Origin: Piromyces finnis
Taxonomy: Eukaryota > Neocallimastigomycota > Neocallimastigomycetes > Neocallimastigales > Neocallimastigaceae
Reading direction: 5' to 3'
Length of the DNA stretch: 64,000 bases
NCBI GenBank assembly: GCA_002104945.1
Contig: MCFH01000094.1
Location: forward strand, 53,836 to 117,835
Shown piece after piece: positions 37,237 through 50,200 of this stretch. A program made the translations under genes and the position numbers. The notes under the pieces were generated by a model. The model saw only the letters and a program-made list of their open reading frames with translations. It was not told where the DNA came from and ran no database searches. Within the stretch, counting starts at the first letter, position 1; each line of letters begins with the position of its first letter.

Positions 37237-38026
37237 TGTAAAAGTATAAAATTTAAAACAGATTTTATACTTAAAACAAAACAATTTTTATTAACACAAA
37301 AATAAAAAAATAAAACATTAAATTTTTATTTAAAAAAAAACATTTTTATTTAAACTCTTAAAAATATTATTAACTATATAATAGTTAATAATTAAAAAAT
37401 TGAAAATAACAATTACATCGATTTAACAAATAAAAATTACATGTATTTATATTTTTTCATAATTATATTTTAATATATTATTCTATTTAAATAAACATAT
37501 ATTTAATATAAAATAAACAAAACTAATTTAATTAAATAATAAAATAACAGAACTAAACTAAACTAATTCATTATACTTTTAATTCAATTTGAGTAAACTC
37601 AAAATTGAATAAAGCCCATGTATTTTCTATAAATTAATTTAATATTATCAATACTATTCTTAATATATTTCCTATTGAAATATAAATAAATCTATTTTTA
37701 AAACTAAGTTAAAATTATTAAACTATTCTAAATTTAAATAAAAAAGTATAATCTATTCTAAAATTAAATAAAAAGTATTTGAAAAATATTTTAATTATTT
37801 AAAATATTTGAAATATTTAAATTTAATTAAAATTCTTTTATTCCTTAAACTTAAATATTTATCTTAATTTAAATTTAACGGAATTATTATAAAATAATTT
37901 ATTATTAAATTATTCCATAAAATTTACTCAAAAATTTTATAATCAGTTTTACTAAATATTAATTTATTATTTAATAATTAATAATTAATTATTAAATAAT
38001 CTAAAGATATATATTATATCTTTACA
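37237..38026 (-). repeat. 5' LTR of element H
   Basis: 790 bp, apparently identical to 26656-27445. Confidence 0.92.
37406..37451 (-). promoter_or_regulatory. Core promoter and predicted transcript start of H
   Basis: Minus-strand TATAAATA starts at 37451. The self-priming 11-mer starts 35 bp downstream at 37416. Confidence 0.55.
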
Positions 38027-38996
38027 TAATCTATTTCTTTGTTAATTTCTAATCTTTATTTTATCCCTTATTTTATAGTTGTTTTTATTCATCATACTTT
38101 GCTGAGCTAATCTTCTACTTTTCCAATAATTTATTGTCTTTAACGTTTTACTGGCAGCTTGTTTTTCTCATTTTAAAAACCTTTCCATTAATAATTCTTC
38201 TATTGATCTTTCTTTTATTATTAATATTGAATTTCTTATATTGATGTCAATTGGAATATTATCTGATCTTCCATACAATAGTTCAAAACTTGAATAACCA
38301 GTAGACACAGATTTACAAATTCGGATAGCCCATAATGCAATTGGTAGCAATACATTCCAGTTTTCATTGTTATCAGAGAAATTTCTTAATTGCTTGCCAA
38401 TTTTTCTGTTCCTATTTTCAATCAGTCCATTATATTCCGGATGGTATGCAATAATAAAATGAATATATACGTCATATAGGTCTACAAATATTTTTGTATA
38501 TTCAGAAACAAATTGTACATCATTATCTGTCATTATTAATTGTGGAATTTCATGCCTGCTGAACACTTCAACTAAAAAATTAGTTACATCTTGAGAGGTA
38601 GTAGTTCTAACTGGTTTTTCTTCTACCCACTTTTTAAAATAATCTACGCGTATCATTATATATTTGTTTCCAAGTGTAGTTTCTTTTAATGGACCTATAA
38701 TATCAAAACCAAGTCTAACAAAAGGAGCTTTGACAGGTGTTCTAAATTTTTCCGTTGGTTTTGGTAGTAGTTTCAGTTTGTTTAATTGATAGATTTTGCA
38801 TAAGGAGACATATTTTTTTACATCAATAATTAAACTTTTCCAATAATATTTATTCTTGTTCCTTTCATATGTTTTTTGTACTCCTTCGTGTTCTGTTCTA
38901 TATTCCTTTGCAATTATCTTGGTATTGTATAAGGATCGTCAATAATCTCTCAAAAATTATTATTATCTTTGAAATATAGTTTATTGTCAATAATGG
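38027..38996 (-). pseudogene. Pol relic P: integrase part of an older gypsy-type element
   Basis: An open frame runs from about 38930 to 38168. It reads an integrase zinc region (EHEGVQKTY … YVSLCKIYQLNK, second cysteine replaced by Y), the catalytic core start GFDIIGPLKE, TDNDVQF, and YHPEYNGLIEN with the glutamate. The distinct sequence shows a family other than A, C and D. Downstream (38167-38027) it continues with a few stops and rejoins 26655-26521. The upstream part is lost at LTR H3. Not functional as it stands. Confidence 0.85.
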
Positions 38997-39720
38997 TGTA
39001 AAGATATAAAATATATCTTTAAATTATTTAATAATTAATTAATAATTATTAAATAATAATTTTGATATTTTAATGAAAAATTATTTATAAAATTTATTAT
39101 ATAAATTTTATGGAATAATTAAATAAAGATTAATTTTAAAATATCAAAGTTAGAAATGAAAATTGGATAAATATTTAAATTAATGGATAATTAAATTTAA
39201 ATATTTTAAATATTCAAATTAAATCTTAAAAAGTTTTTATTTAATTAAAATTAGTTTAATAACTTTAGTGTAGTTTTAAATTAGCAATTTTTAATAGTAA
39301 ATATATAATAAATAGTATTATTAATATTTAATTAATATATAGGTAATACATGGACTGTATTCAATTTGTAGTTTATTCAAAGTGTATTTAATTAGTTTTA
39401 GTTTAGTTTTATTATTTAATTATTTAATTATTTAATTAAATTAGTATTAAATTAGTTTTGTTTATTTTATATTGAATATATGTATAATTAAATAGAATAG
39501 TATATTAAAATATAATTTACAAAAAAAATAAATACATGTAAAATTTCTTGATTAAAACAATGTAATTGTTGTTGGCTATTATTTAGTTAATAACTAAATA
39601 AATTTAATAAAAGAGATATTTTTAAATAATTTATTTTTTGTTTCTTTTTTGTTTATTTTGTGTTTATTGTTTTATTGTAAAAAATTTTATAATCTGCTTT
39701 GATATATAAAACCTTTTACA
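38997..39720 (+). repeat. Solo or remnant LTR, H family, copy 3
   Basis: 724 bp, tgtaaagatata … ccttttaca, in opposite orientation to element H. The flanks aatgg and agaaa do not match, so deletion or recombination is likely. Confidence 0.75.
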
Positions 39721-40188
39721 AGAAAATAAAAATAAAATGATTTTTATATTTGTTCATTTTGCAAGTGTTAGTTAGTTTTATAGAATAAGATTTATTTTAT
39801 TTAATTATAAAATTATATCATTATTTAATAACTCTAGTATTATTAAATAAAAAATATTGTATATTTTATATTCTAATTTTTCAGGGATTATTAGTAACCC
39901 TTTTAAAAATAAGTTTTATTATAAAATCATTTTTTGAATTTAATATTTAAAAATATATATCTAATTTTTCGCTCTAGATTATTAGGACAATTTTAAAAAG
40001 AACATTTTTTATTACTATTTATACAAAATTATTATTTTAAAGTATAACTATAAACAAATATAAACTATTTAATTTAAAAAGAAATAAACAATTAAATAAA
40101 CAAAAAGTTTACATTTATAATTTTTAATTTAATAGTTTTATACATGTTAAATATTTTAATTTTTATCTGTATTTTAATTATTGTTATT
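39721..40188 (+). repeat. Dispersed repeat J, plus-strand copy, 5' end cut by LTR H3
   Basis: Landmarks are atttgttcattttgcaag, ttattaggac, caaaaagtttacattta, and the end atctgtattttaattattg. Confidence 0.7.
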
Positions 40189-40604
40189 GTAACGAGAACT
40201 AGTGAGAACCACTAGGTTGTTGTAGGAAATAATAATAAATAAAACAAATAAATAAAAACACAAAATTAAATAAACAACACTATTTAAGATTTTATATTAT
40301 TTTATTTATTATTATTCAATGTTAATAATAGCTCAAAGAGCATAAAATAAAAATAATACATGGTTATTTATATTCGTTAATTCTAATTCTATAATACATG
40401 ATTGGATTTTACATTAATGTAAAATTTATCTATTCTATAATTGTTCATACATTTAATTCATATATAATTTATCTAATTATTCATTTAATTAAAATATAAA
40501 TTATAAAAAGTAAATAATAGAACTCGAACCAGTGACATAATCCATACTAAACCAGAACCAGGTACCACCGAGCTATCTTAGTAGTTATAATAATTGTTGA
40601 TACA
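40189..40604. other. AT-rich insert between J copies with a tRNA-like relic
   Basis: It begins tgtaacgagaac, like the starts of R (42122) and S (55604), so it may be a decayed solo LTR. The far end is not defined. Confidence 0.35.
40513..40584 (-). pseudogene. tRNA-like relic
   Basis: The minus strand has a good D-arm start (tagctcggtggta) and a good T-loop (ggttcgagttc). The D-stem partner, anticodon stem and acceptor arms do not pair properly. Decayed tRNA or tRNA-derived sequence; anticodon unassigned. Confidence 0.4.
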
Positions 40605-41010
40605 ATAGAAAATATTATCTTAATTCTATAAATGAATATAGAACGTGATAATATTTGTATCTAAAATTTAATAAATAAAAATAAATAAGAAAATAAAAAT
40701 AGAATAAATGATTTTTATACTTGTTCATTTGCAAGTCTTTGTTAGTTTAAAATATAAAATTATTTTATTTGATTATAAAGTTTTAATATTTAATAACCCT
40801 TGTATTATTAAATATATATATATTATTGTTTAATACATCTTGAATGTATGTAAATATAATCACAACTATTATTTTAATAAAATTTAATATTATTATCTAA
40901 TTTTACTGGATTATTAGGAACATCTTTTAAAATAAAGTAATTCTATCACTATTTATACAAAATTATTATTTTAAAGTATAATTATAAAAAAATATAAATT
41001 ATTTAATTTA

Positions 41011-41041
<31 letters not shown>

Positions 41042-41108
41042 TTTACATTTATAATTTTTAATTTAATAATTTTATACAAGTTAATTATTTTAGTTTTTAA
41101 CTATCTGT
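40605..41108 (+). repeat. Dispersed repeat J, plus-strand copy with ATT tail
   Basis: It runs from gatacaatagaaaata to actatctgtgttttaat, then directly into (ATT)n. Its 5' part matches that of 20339-20870. Confidence 0.75.
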
Positions 41109-41115
41109 GTTTTAA

Positions 41116-41181
<66 letters not shown>

Positions 41182-41213
41182 TACTATTACTTTACTATTA
41201 CTATTACTATTAC

Positions 41214-41284
<71 letters not shown>
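41109..41284. repeat. (ATT)n microsatellite with ATTACT variants
   Basis: ATT units with a central stretch of attact/atttact variants at 41177-41216. Continues the J copy as its tail. Confidence 0.92.
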
Positions 41285-41286
<2 letters not shown>

Positions 41287-41319
41287 AATTCATAATTTAT
41301 AAATTTAATTATTTATCAT

Positions 41320-41786
41320 TGTAAAAGGTTTATTATAAATTAGTTAATAAGTTATCACTATCTAGTTAATTAAGATAGTTATTACCTCTCTATACGAGTT
41401 AATAACTAAATAAAGTTTTATAAAAAATAATAAAAGAAATAAAATAAATATATAAATATTATTAGGAAATAAATCTACTTAATAATTATTTGTTAATTAT
41501 ATCTTTTATTTATTTATTATAATTATTATACATTATTTATTATTATAGCTATTAATTTACTCTAATACTAACGCTAAAATATTTAACGTTAGTTTATGCT
41601 ATACTATTTAACTATAGTAGTTTATTTCCTTTACCACTTGATTGGGTAGAGCAAATAAACTTTCTATTTAATTAATAACCATTAATATATGGTTATGCAT
41701 ATATCTGGCCAATAAATGATAACCAGAATATATGGTTTCAATTGAAATATTTGTGGGCAAACTTATGGCCACAAATATTTCTTACA
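41320..41786. repeat. Solo LTR, family E, copy 3
   Basis: 467 bp, tgtaaaagg … atttcttaca. The flanks atcat and ataat differ by one base. An undisturbed copy of the site into which element A inserted in E1. Confidence 0.88.
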
Positions 41787-41812
41787 ATAATATTGATAAA
41801 TAATTAAATTTA

Positions 41813-42739
41813 TAAATTATAAATTAATAAAAATCATAATAATAATAACAATAATTAAAATACAGATAAAAATTAAAATATTTAACATGTATAAAATTAT
41901 TAAATTAAAAATTATAAATGTAAACTTTTTGTTTATTTAATTGTTTACTTATTTTTAAATTAAATAGTTTATATTTGTTTATAATTATACTTTAAAATGA
42001 TAATTTTGTATACATTCATTTTAAAAGATGTTCCTAATAATCCGTCAAAATTAGATATATTATATTAAATTTAATAAATGGTTACTAATTATCCAAAAGA
42101 GAAAAATTAGACATTTATTTTTGTAACGAAATATTATAATAATAAACACACACACTCTAATGTATCAAATATATGTATTTTTTTTAATAATGTTTATTTA
42201 TTAAATTTATTATTATAATACGACTAACTCGCTAGGTCAGTGTATTATCAAACTAAAGACGAAACAAAAAAAACTAATTTTTATTAATTATTAATAAAAA
42301 CACTAAAGAACTATTTTATCTTTCTTATTCTCTCTTTTATACATGAAAATTATTTTTTTTTTTAATACAATTTGATAAGTGAATTAATTACTTAATGATT
42401 GGTTATAAAAATATAATTATGAAATTTTCATTAATCTAACCTTAATGATTTTCTAGTCTAACCCTTATCATTAGATATACCTCATTACAATTTTAATAAA
42501 ACAATATTTTTTTATATAACTTCTATGATACATACAAGATGTATTAATTCTTAATTATTTAATAATACGAGAGTTATTAAATAATATTATAATTTTATAA
42601 TTAAATATAATAAACTTTATATTTTTAAAAATTAACTAATACTTGCAAATGAACAAGTATAAAAATCATTTATTTTATTTTCTTATTTTTTTTAGATACA
42701 AATATTATCACTTTCTATATTTTACTATAGAAAGTGATA
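41813..42739 (-). repeat. Dispersed repeat J, minus-strand copy, split by solo LTR R
   Basis: Forms a large inverted repeat with 43762-44290. The centre holds the palindrome atcactttctata/tatagaaagtgat (42709-42739), where LTR B2 inserted. The 61-codon ORF at 42643-42828 is chance. Confidence 0.75.
42122..42489. repeat. Solo LTR, family R
   Basis: 368 bp, tgtaacgaaata … ctcattaca, with a perfect atttt duplication (42117-42121 and 42490-42494). Removing it restores J as seen at 43960-44010. Confidence 0.9.
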
Positions 42740-43761
42740 TGTCACGAATACTAGTGAAATCTACAATTTCAAGATCACTTGAAATTGTGAAATTACTTAT
42801 GAAATTTTCAAAATCAATAATATTTTAGCTTCAAATAAATTATAAAATTATATTAAGAGATATTCAAAAAATTTAGAAAAGATTAAGATATGACCTTTAC
42901 CCTTAATAATTTTTATAATAAATAACTTTAACCCTTATCGTCAAAATTGAATAAGGAAAAAAGTGCGTATCTCCTCAACGAATGACGATTTTTGATAATT
43001 GTGTTTTGAGAAATTATGGGTTCATTAGAAAGCCACGCTCGAGAACTACAACATATGTTAATACGAGCATGATATCTCTGCTGTTTCATGAGATATTAAA
43101 ATTTAAAGATATTTTGTTAGTAATGATTAATTGTTTATTCAGAGAATGATCACCTCTGATGTATCAAACATAAAGCATTCACTCAAAGGATAAAAATTAT
43201 TGTTTTAATTAAATTAAAATTATTTTCCGGAATTAACTTTATTTTATAACTATTATTTCAATAACATAACTTATAATCTCTGAATTAAAAGATTATAATT
43301 ATTAATATTATATTCAATGAATTATATTAGAATTAAATAATAATTAATATTATAAATATTATTAACAATACTTAAACTTAATAATTAAGATTAAGCCTTA
43401 AGTTTAACTTTAATATTATAAAATATATTATGAATATAATCATGTATTAAAAAGTTATTTTATTATTAAATTACAAATAGTATAAATAGTTTAGAATAGT
43501 TTTATGAAATTAAATCTTTGTAAAGATTATTATCTTATTAATACTTAATAAGTATTACTATTAAATAATCTTATTATTATATATATTCTTTAAATAAAAT
43601 AAAAAGAAATTATTTTAACCATAATACATAATTTAATTATTCATTTATAAAACAATTAAGATTATTTTAATAAAACATTTTTTTCTAACCTAGTTATCTT
43701 TTAATCTTTTATTTAATTTAATATTTTAATATTAAATCATAAGTTTAGTAAAACTTTTACA
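42740..43761. repeat. Solo LTR, family B, copy 2 (inverted to copy 1)
   Basis: 1022 bp, tgtcacgaata … aacttttaca, with a perfect tgata duplication (42735-42739 and 43762-43766). Confidence 0.94.
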
Positions 43762-44290
43762 TGATAATATTCGTATCTAAAAAAAAATAAGAAAATAAAA
43801 TAAATGATTTTTATACTTGTTCATTTGCAAGTATTAGTTAATTTTTAAAAATATAAAGTTTATTATATTTAATTATAAAATTATAATATTATTTAATAAC
43901 TCTCGTATTATTAAATAATTAAGAATTAATACATCTTGTATGTATCATAGAAGTTATATAAAAAAAATATTGTTTTATTAAAATAAATATCTAATTTTTC
44001 TCTTTTGGATAATTAGTAAACATTTATTAAATTTAATATAATATATCTAATTTTGACGGATTATTAGGAACATCTTTTAAAATGAATGTATACAAAATTA
44101 TCATTTTAAAGTATAATTATAAACAAATATAAACTATTTAATTTAAAAATAAGTAAACAATTAAATAAACAAAAAGTTTACATTTATAATTTTTAATTTA
44201 ATAATTTTATACATGTTAAATATTTTAATTTTTATCTGTGTTTAAATTATTGTTATTAATATTATGATTTTTATTAATTTATAATTTATA
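43762..44290 (+). repeat. Dispersed repeat J, plus-strand copy
   Basis: Pairs as an inverted repeat with 41813-42739. Ends with tttatctgtgtttaaattattg. Confidence 0.72.
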
Positions 44291-44340
44291 AATTTAATTA
44301 TTTATCAATATTTTATATCGTTACAGTTATTATTACTATT

Positions 44341-45565
44341 TGTAAAGTGGGCTAGGGTTGATATGTATCTTGGTCAGAATGTTTTGATATAATACAACTT
44401 AATCTAAAATAAAATATTAAACTTGTTTATTTTTAGCCTTTTCTTTAAAACTTATTAAAGAATTTTAAATAATACTAATTTAAAAATTAAATAGGTTTGT
44501 ATATTTAAAATAAAAATTTTAATATAATTTAATTATGAAATTTATTTATTAATCATTTATTTATGAAAATAATATTTATTAAGTTATATTATAGATTATT
44601 ATTAATTAATAAATTAATTAATAATCTTACAAAGAATTTCAAAAATGATTTTAATTCTTTGTTTAAATACTTTTTCTTACAATTAATAAAATTACATTGA
44701 TATTAATATTGATATTAATAATAAAGATAAAAATAAAATAATTTTAAATTAAAATATTAATAATTGATATTGATATTAATAATATGAATTCATATGATAG
44801 ATCTTAGGATTAATCTTTTAAATTACTTTTAAATAAAAAGTATTGTTTTAACCATTTTAAATTGTAAATATTTAATATTATAAATTGAGAATAACAATTG
44901 CTGATACTAATTATGTATTATCATGATTAATTAATTAATAATTATAACTAATGATTTTTGATCCAAAGGCTTTTTGGTTTGATTATGATTGAGGTTATTA
45001 ATCAAAATTATTTGAAAAATTATTAATTAATTTTTATAATTGATTAGATTTGATATCAAGAATATTTATTATCTAACCTTATTTAATAATAATGGAGAAT
45101 TTTTAAATTGAATTATTTATAGAAAGTTGGATGACTTGAATAATGACTTTAATTATATAAATTAATATTGATCATTTTAATATATATTATTATATATTTA
45201 TTGGAACTAATTAATTCTTTAAATAGCTATATCTCAAGAACTAGTGGTCTAAATTAGCTGAAAATTTGTGAGAATATAGATCTCGACTAGTACTTTCTAA
45301 TAAAATTAATTTGAAGTCTCTAGAAAATGAAAATAGGACGCGAGATTTAGAAGTTATCACTAGTTTCGTATAGTTCATTTTCTTCTCAAGGGTTAATTTA
45401 TTGAAAATTATATTTTTGTGATCCTTAACCCTTTTCAATATTAAATTTTTCAAGTGATCTTTTAATTATTTTTAAAAGTATTTTATAATTTTTGAAATAT
45501 AAATTTGATTTTTAAATTGTTTATTTAAATATAATTTATTTTTTAATCGTCTTCTATTCTTGACA
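44341..45565. repeat. Solo LTR, family K, copy 2 (inverted)
   Basis: 1225 bp, tgtaaagtgggc … tattcttgaca. The flanks ctatt and ttctt match poorly. The 70-codon minus-strand ORF at 45241-45453 corresponds to the open stretch in K1. Confidence 0.8.
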
Positions 45566-45573
45566 TTCTTATT

Positions 45574-46411
45574 TGTTAAATCACGCAGATTCGGGTTAGG
45601 TTTGGATTAATTAACTAGGTCGGGAATGGTTATAAACTAATAATAATAGAAACTAATTTTCTTAATTATCCGGTTATTGGATGAAATTATATGCAATGGA
45701 TTTATTAACTAAAATGACACTTTAATTTCAAATTTCATTAAAATAAAATTAAGTTTAAATCAACTTTTATTTATAAAATTAGGGAAATCTAATGTAATAT
45801 ATTAATCTTTACTATTATTAATTTATCTAATTAAAATTAATAATCTTACTACTGATCAACATTTAACTAAACTACTCTATTTATACTAATTTCACAAAAT
45901 TACAATTTTTACATAATTAATTCACATGGTTATTTTATTAATATTAATTAATTAATTTTTGTAACTATGATTTTTATAAACTGTCACGAGTAATAATAGT
46001 TATTAATATAATATATTATTATTTTAAGTCATGAGTTTAAATAACTTCTCACAACTTTTATCATCTGATTACTAATTTAGTAATTAATAATTAAATTTAT
46101 TATTAATAGTAATACTTAAACCAATATCTAAAAGTTTAGAAAAATTTTTATTAATTTTAAGTGTGAAATTTTTAATATTTAATTTATATTAAATTCCCTT
46201 TAATTGGTCATAAGTATCTCAACTTTTTGGAATATTGATGATTTAAATGTACCAAAAGATAGCTTAGGCCTTTAGCTTTCTAATGTTCATAATATCATCA
46301 AAGTAATTTGATTTTTCCAGTAATTTTCTTGGGTTTCGTAATTCACACTTTATTCAAGGGTTAGGTGTTTCACATCTATGGGATTATCTAAATCCACTTA
46401 GATTCGTGACA
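45574..46411. repeat. Solo LTR, family Q (related to G at one end)
   Basis: 838 bp, tgttaaatcacg … gattcgtgaca, with ttatt on both sides (45569-45573 and 46412-46416). The right flank lies in an ATT run, which weakens the duplication. Confidence 0.75.
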
Positions 46412-46451
46412 TTATTATTATTATTATTATTAATTTATAATTCATAAATTT

Positions 46452-47278
46452 TGTAAAATATTCTAAACTAAGTTCAGGTTTGTATACACTCAATATTCTA
46501 AACTACACTCTAAATTATTTTTAATTTTTTATATTTTATTTATTAAATTATTTTAAAATAACTAAACTAAAACAACCGTTGATTACTTTACCGTGAAGGA
46601 TATTTTACCAGAGCCCTCACTAGGTAATCAATTTATTTTATTTAAAACTAAAATTATTAATCTAAACTATAAACTAATGTTAATTTATCTATACTAAATT
46701 AACCTATACGATTTTCCAACTATCGTTTCAATAGTTGAAAAATTTTCTTTATTTATACTTTTTAAATAAATTGAATAAATTCTAATATACATGTTTTAAT
46801 ATTATAATTTTACATTGTTTATATTTATACATTTATTAAAAGAAATTATTTGTATTAAACTATTTAAATTCAATTTATTTACTAAAGAATTTTCTAAACT
46901 TAAAATAAAGTTTTGATTTATTTACTATATGGTTGATTATATTTCAAACATATATTTAATTTATTTATTTCTAATTTTGAGGCTTAGTTTATAAAAAAAA
47001 TTTTTTCTTATCTAAAATATTCATTGGTTAAAAAGTATTTAATTTAAAAAATTTATTTTATCATCAAAAACTTTATCTTATCATAAAATTAAATTTACAT
47101 AAATTTATGTTAATGTATTGTAATACATTATTTTATCGTAACTTTAGATTTCACATAGATTTATGTTAATGTATTGTGATATAAATTTTGTAAAGATTTA
47201 CGGTACATTAATTCAATACATTGTACATTATTTTAAATACGTATTAAATACATTATTCTATTAATACAATATTTTACA
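46452..47278 (-). repeat. 3' LTR of element C
   Basis: 827 bp with TG/CA ends. Related to but clearly diverged from the LTRs of A. Confidence 0.93.
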
Positions 47279-47289
47279 TGCCCCTCTTC

Positions 47290-50200
47290 TTAAGTCGAGC
47301 CCCTGAGCGACTTATGTTTAAGGTATTCCTGGATCAACTGAGGGTCTTCGATTTCATCTTCTCTAAGCCATGTACTTTCTGAAGGTAATAAACTTTTCCA
47401 AACCATAAAGTAGTACTTGGTTCCATTAACAACTTTTTCACTAACAATTTTCAATGGAATTCTTCCTTCAGTAGAATCAGTAGCAATGTTTGGAATTCTA
47501 GAAGTTGATTCATTCACTTCAACTTCTCTTTCAACAAAAGGTTCTAAATTCGAAATGTGAAAAACGGGATGACATCTTAAACTTTCTGGTAGTTCCAATT
47601 TATAAGAAACAGGTCCTGTTTTCTCAATAATCTTAAATGGTCCAAGTTTCTTATTTGTTAATTTTGGAGGTCCTTTAGGAAGTAAGTCAGGACGCTTTAA
47701 CCAAACTAAGTCACCAACCTTTAACTTAGGTCCAATAAGTCTAATACAATCGGCATACTTCTTATATCTTTCCTTGGCTTTTTCTAAGTTCTTCTTTAAA
47801 AATTTAATATTATCTTGCATCTGAGAGGCGTGCCTGTTAGCTCTTCTATTGTCGCTATCAGCAGGAATTTCGGTACTAAATCTTGGATTTTGCCCATAAT
47901 TTGCAAAGAATGGTGTTTGATTTATGGATTGCTGAAGTGTATTATTATACGCAAATTCAGCATAAGGCAAAAGGTTCATCCAGTTATCTTTTCTTTTGTT
48001 AATATAACATCTAAGAAATTGTTCTAAAATACTATTTACACGTTCAGTCTGCCCGTCTGTTTGAGGATGATGAGCACTCGAGATATTGTGCTTTATGTTC
48101 AACAAAGTGCATAATCTTTGCCAAAATTCTGAAGTAAACTGGGTTCCTCGATCCGATATTATTTCATCAGGTAGACCATGTAAACGAAAAACTTCTCTAA
48201 AGAAAACATCAGCAGCAATTTGAGCAGTAGGAATCATTCTAAACGGAATAAAATGAGCCATCTTCGTTAATCTATCCACAACAACCATTATAACTGTTTT
48301 TTCCTTTGACTTTGGCAAATCAGTTATAAAATCCATAGAAACAGAAGACCACGGTCTTTCAGGAGTTGGTAGCGGCTGTAAAAGTCCATAAGGTCTATGA
48401 CGATCAACCTTAGCAGCTCCACAAACTTTACAAGAAGCAATAAACTTAACTATATCTTGAGTCATGTTTATCCAAACAAAGTTTCTTGTAATTAATTCTT
48501 TTGTTTTGATAATACCAAAATGACCATGAATTGGATTATCATGATGCATTGAGATTATTATATCTCTCATTTTCTTTGGTACATAAATTAAACTTTTATA
48601 CAAAAGAATTCCTTCTTCGCTTAACTTAAAATTCTTCATTAACTTCTTATACTTCTTATTTGCGGTAGATTTTCCTTGTAGTATTTTTATTAACTCTTTA
48701 ATTTCTTCATCTTCTTTAATTTCTTTAATTAAATCTTCTTTAAGATTTCCTCGAATAGACACAAGACATAAAGTGTCTTCAATTTCTTTGACTGTCAAAC
48801 AGGAATAAGCTTCTTCATCTTCTTTATTAATTTTTTCCTTTTCATAATCAGGGCGTCTTGAAAAAGCATCAGGTTTTCCACCTTCTTTACCCGGTCTATA
48901 TTGTATTTTGAAGTCATAACGTGTTAAGAACAAATTCCATCGAATTTGTCTTTGCGATAATAATTCGGGCTTCCTTGGAAAAGTAAGATTTTTATGATCT
49001 GTGTAGATCATAAATTGATGCTTAGCTCCTTCTAAGTAATGTCTCCATTGTTTCAAAGCTTCAATAACAGCCAAAAGTTCTTTATCATAAATTGGGTAGT
49101 TCTTTTCCGATTTAGTCAATCCTCTTGAATAATAACAAATTGGATGAAGCTCGTTATTATCCGGTAATCTTTGAGATAATACGGCACCGATTGCAAAATT
49201 ACTTGCATCTGTCTCAACCACAAAAGGTAATTCAGGATCAGCATGAATTAAAATTGGTTCCTCGGTAAAGAATTTCTTTAATATACAAAAAGCTTCATTA
49301 CATTCTTCTGGCCAATGAAAATTGACATCTTTCTTAGTTAGATTATGTAACGGTTTAGCAATACTAGCAAAGTTTGGAATAAATCTTCTATAATAATTAC
49401 ATAATCCGATAAATGATTGCACTTCTTTAACAGATGTTGGTACAGGCCATTCCATAATAGCTTTAACCTTCTTTGGATCCATAGAGATTCCTTTATCTGA
49501 GATAACATGCCCTAAGAAAGTAGTTTCTGAAGTTTCAAATTCGCATTTACTAAGTTTTGCATATAAACCATTTTCTTTTAATCTTTGAAGAACTTTCTTT
49601 ACGTGCTTTCGATGTTCTTCTAAGTTTTTCGAATAGATAAGAATATCATCAATATAAGAAAAAGCGAATTCATCCAAGTATTCCCCGAGAACATCATTGA
49701 TAAAATGTTGGAAAGTTGCAGGAGCGTTTTTTAATCCAAACGGCATGACAAGATATTCAAAGTGACCAAATCTTGTCCTAAATGCAGTTTTATATTCATC
49801 ACCTTCATTTATTCGAACTAGATTATAAGCAGACTTGAGATCAAGTTTAGTAAAAACTTTGGCTTCTCTTAATCTATCGAATAATTCAGATATGAGAGGT
49901 AGTGGATATGAATCCCTGATTGTGTTTTCATTGAGTCTTCGGTAATCAACACACAATCTTAAAGTTCCATCCTTTTTCCTAACAAATAGCACAGGTGCTC
50001 CAGCAGGTGAAGTAGACGGTCTTATAAATCCTTTTTCTAGATTTTCAGAAATATACTCCTTTAGCGTATTCCTTTCTTCTTCTGTTAGAGGGTATAAAGG
50101 ACCATAAAATAAGTTATCTTTATCTTTCAATCTTATTTTACAATCGTATATTCGATGTGGAGGTAGTTCATTACACTCAACTTCATCAAATACATTTTCA

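Larger units (their letters stand above)
26656..38026 (-). mobile_element. LTR retrotransposon H with degenerate interior, interrupted by element D
   Basis: Two 790-bp LTRs in the same orientation (26656-27445 and 37237-38026) look identical by eye. A perfect taatc duplication flanks the pair. A purine tract (minus strand aaagggcgaga) lies beside the left LTR and a self-complementary primer site beside the right LTR, so the element reads on the minus strand. Without D and its duplication it is about 6.2 kb. The interior holds only broken pol remnants, a hairpin array and a degenerate minisatellite. Probably non-autonomous. Confidence 0.88.
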
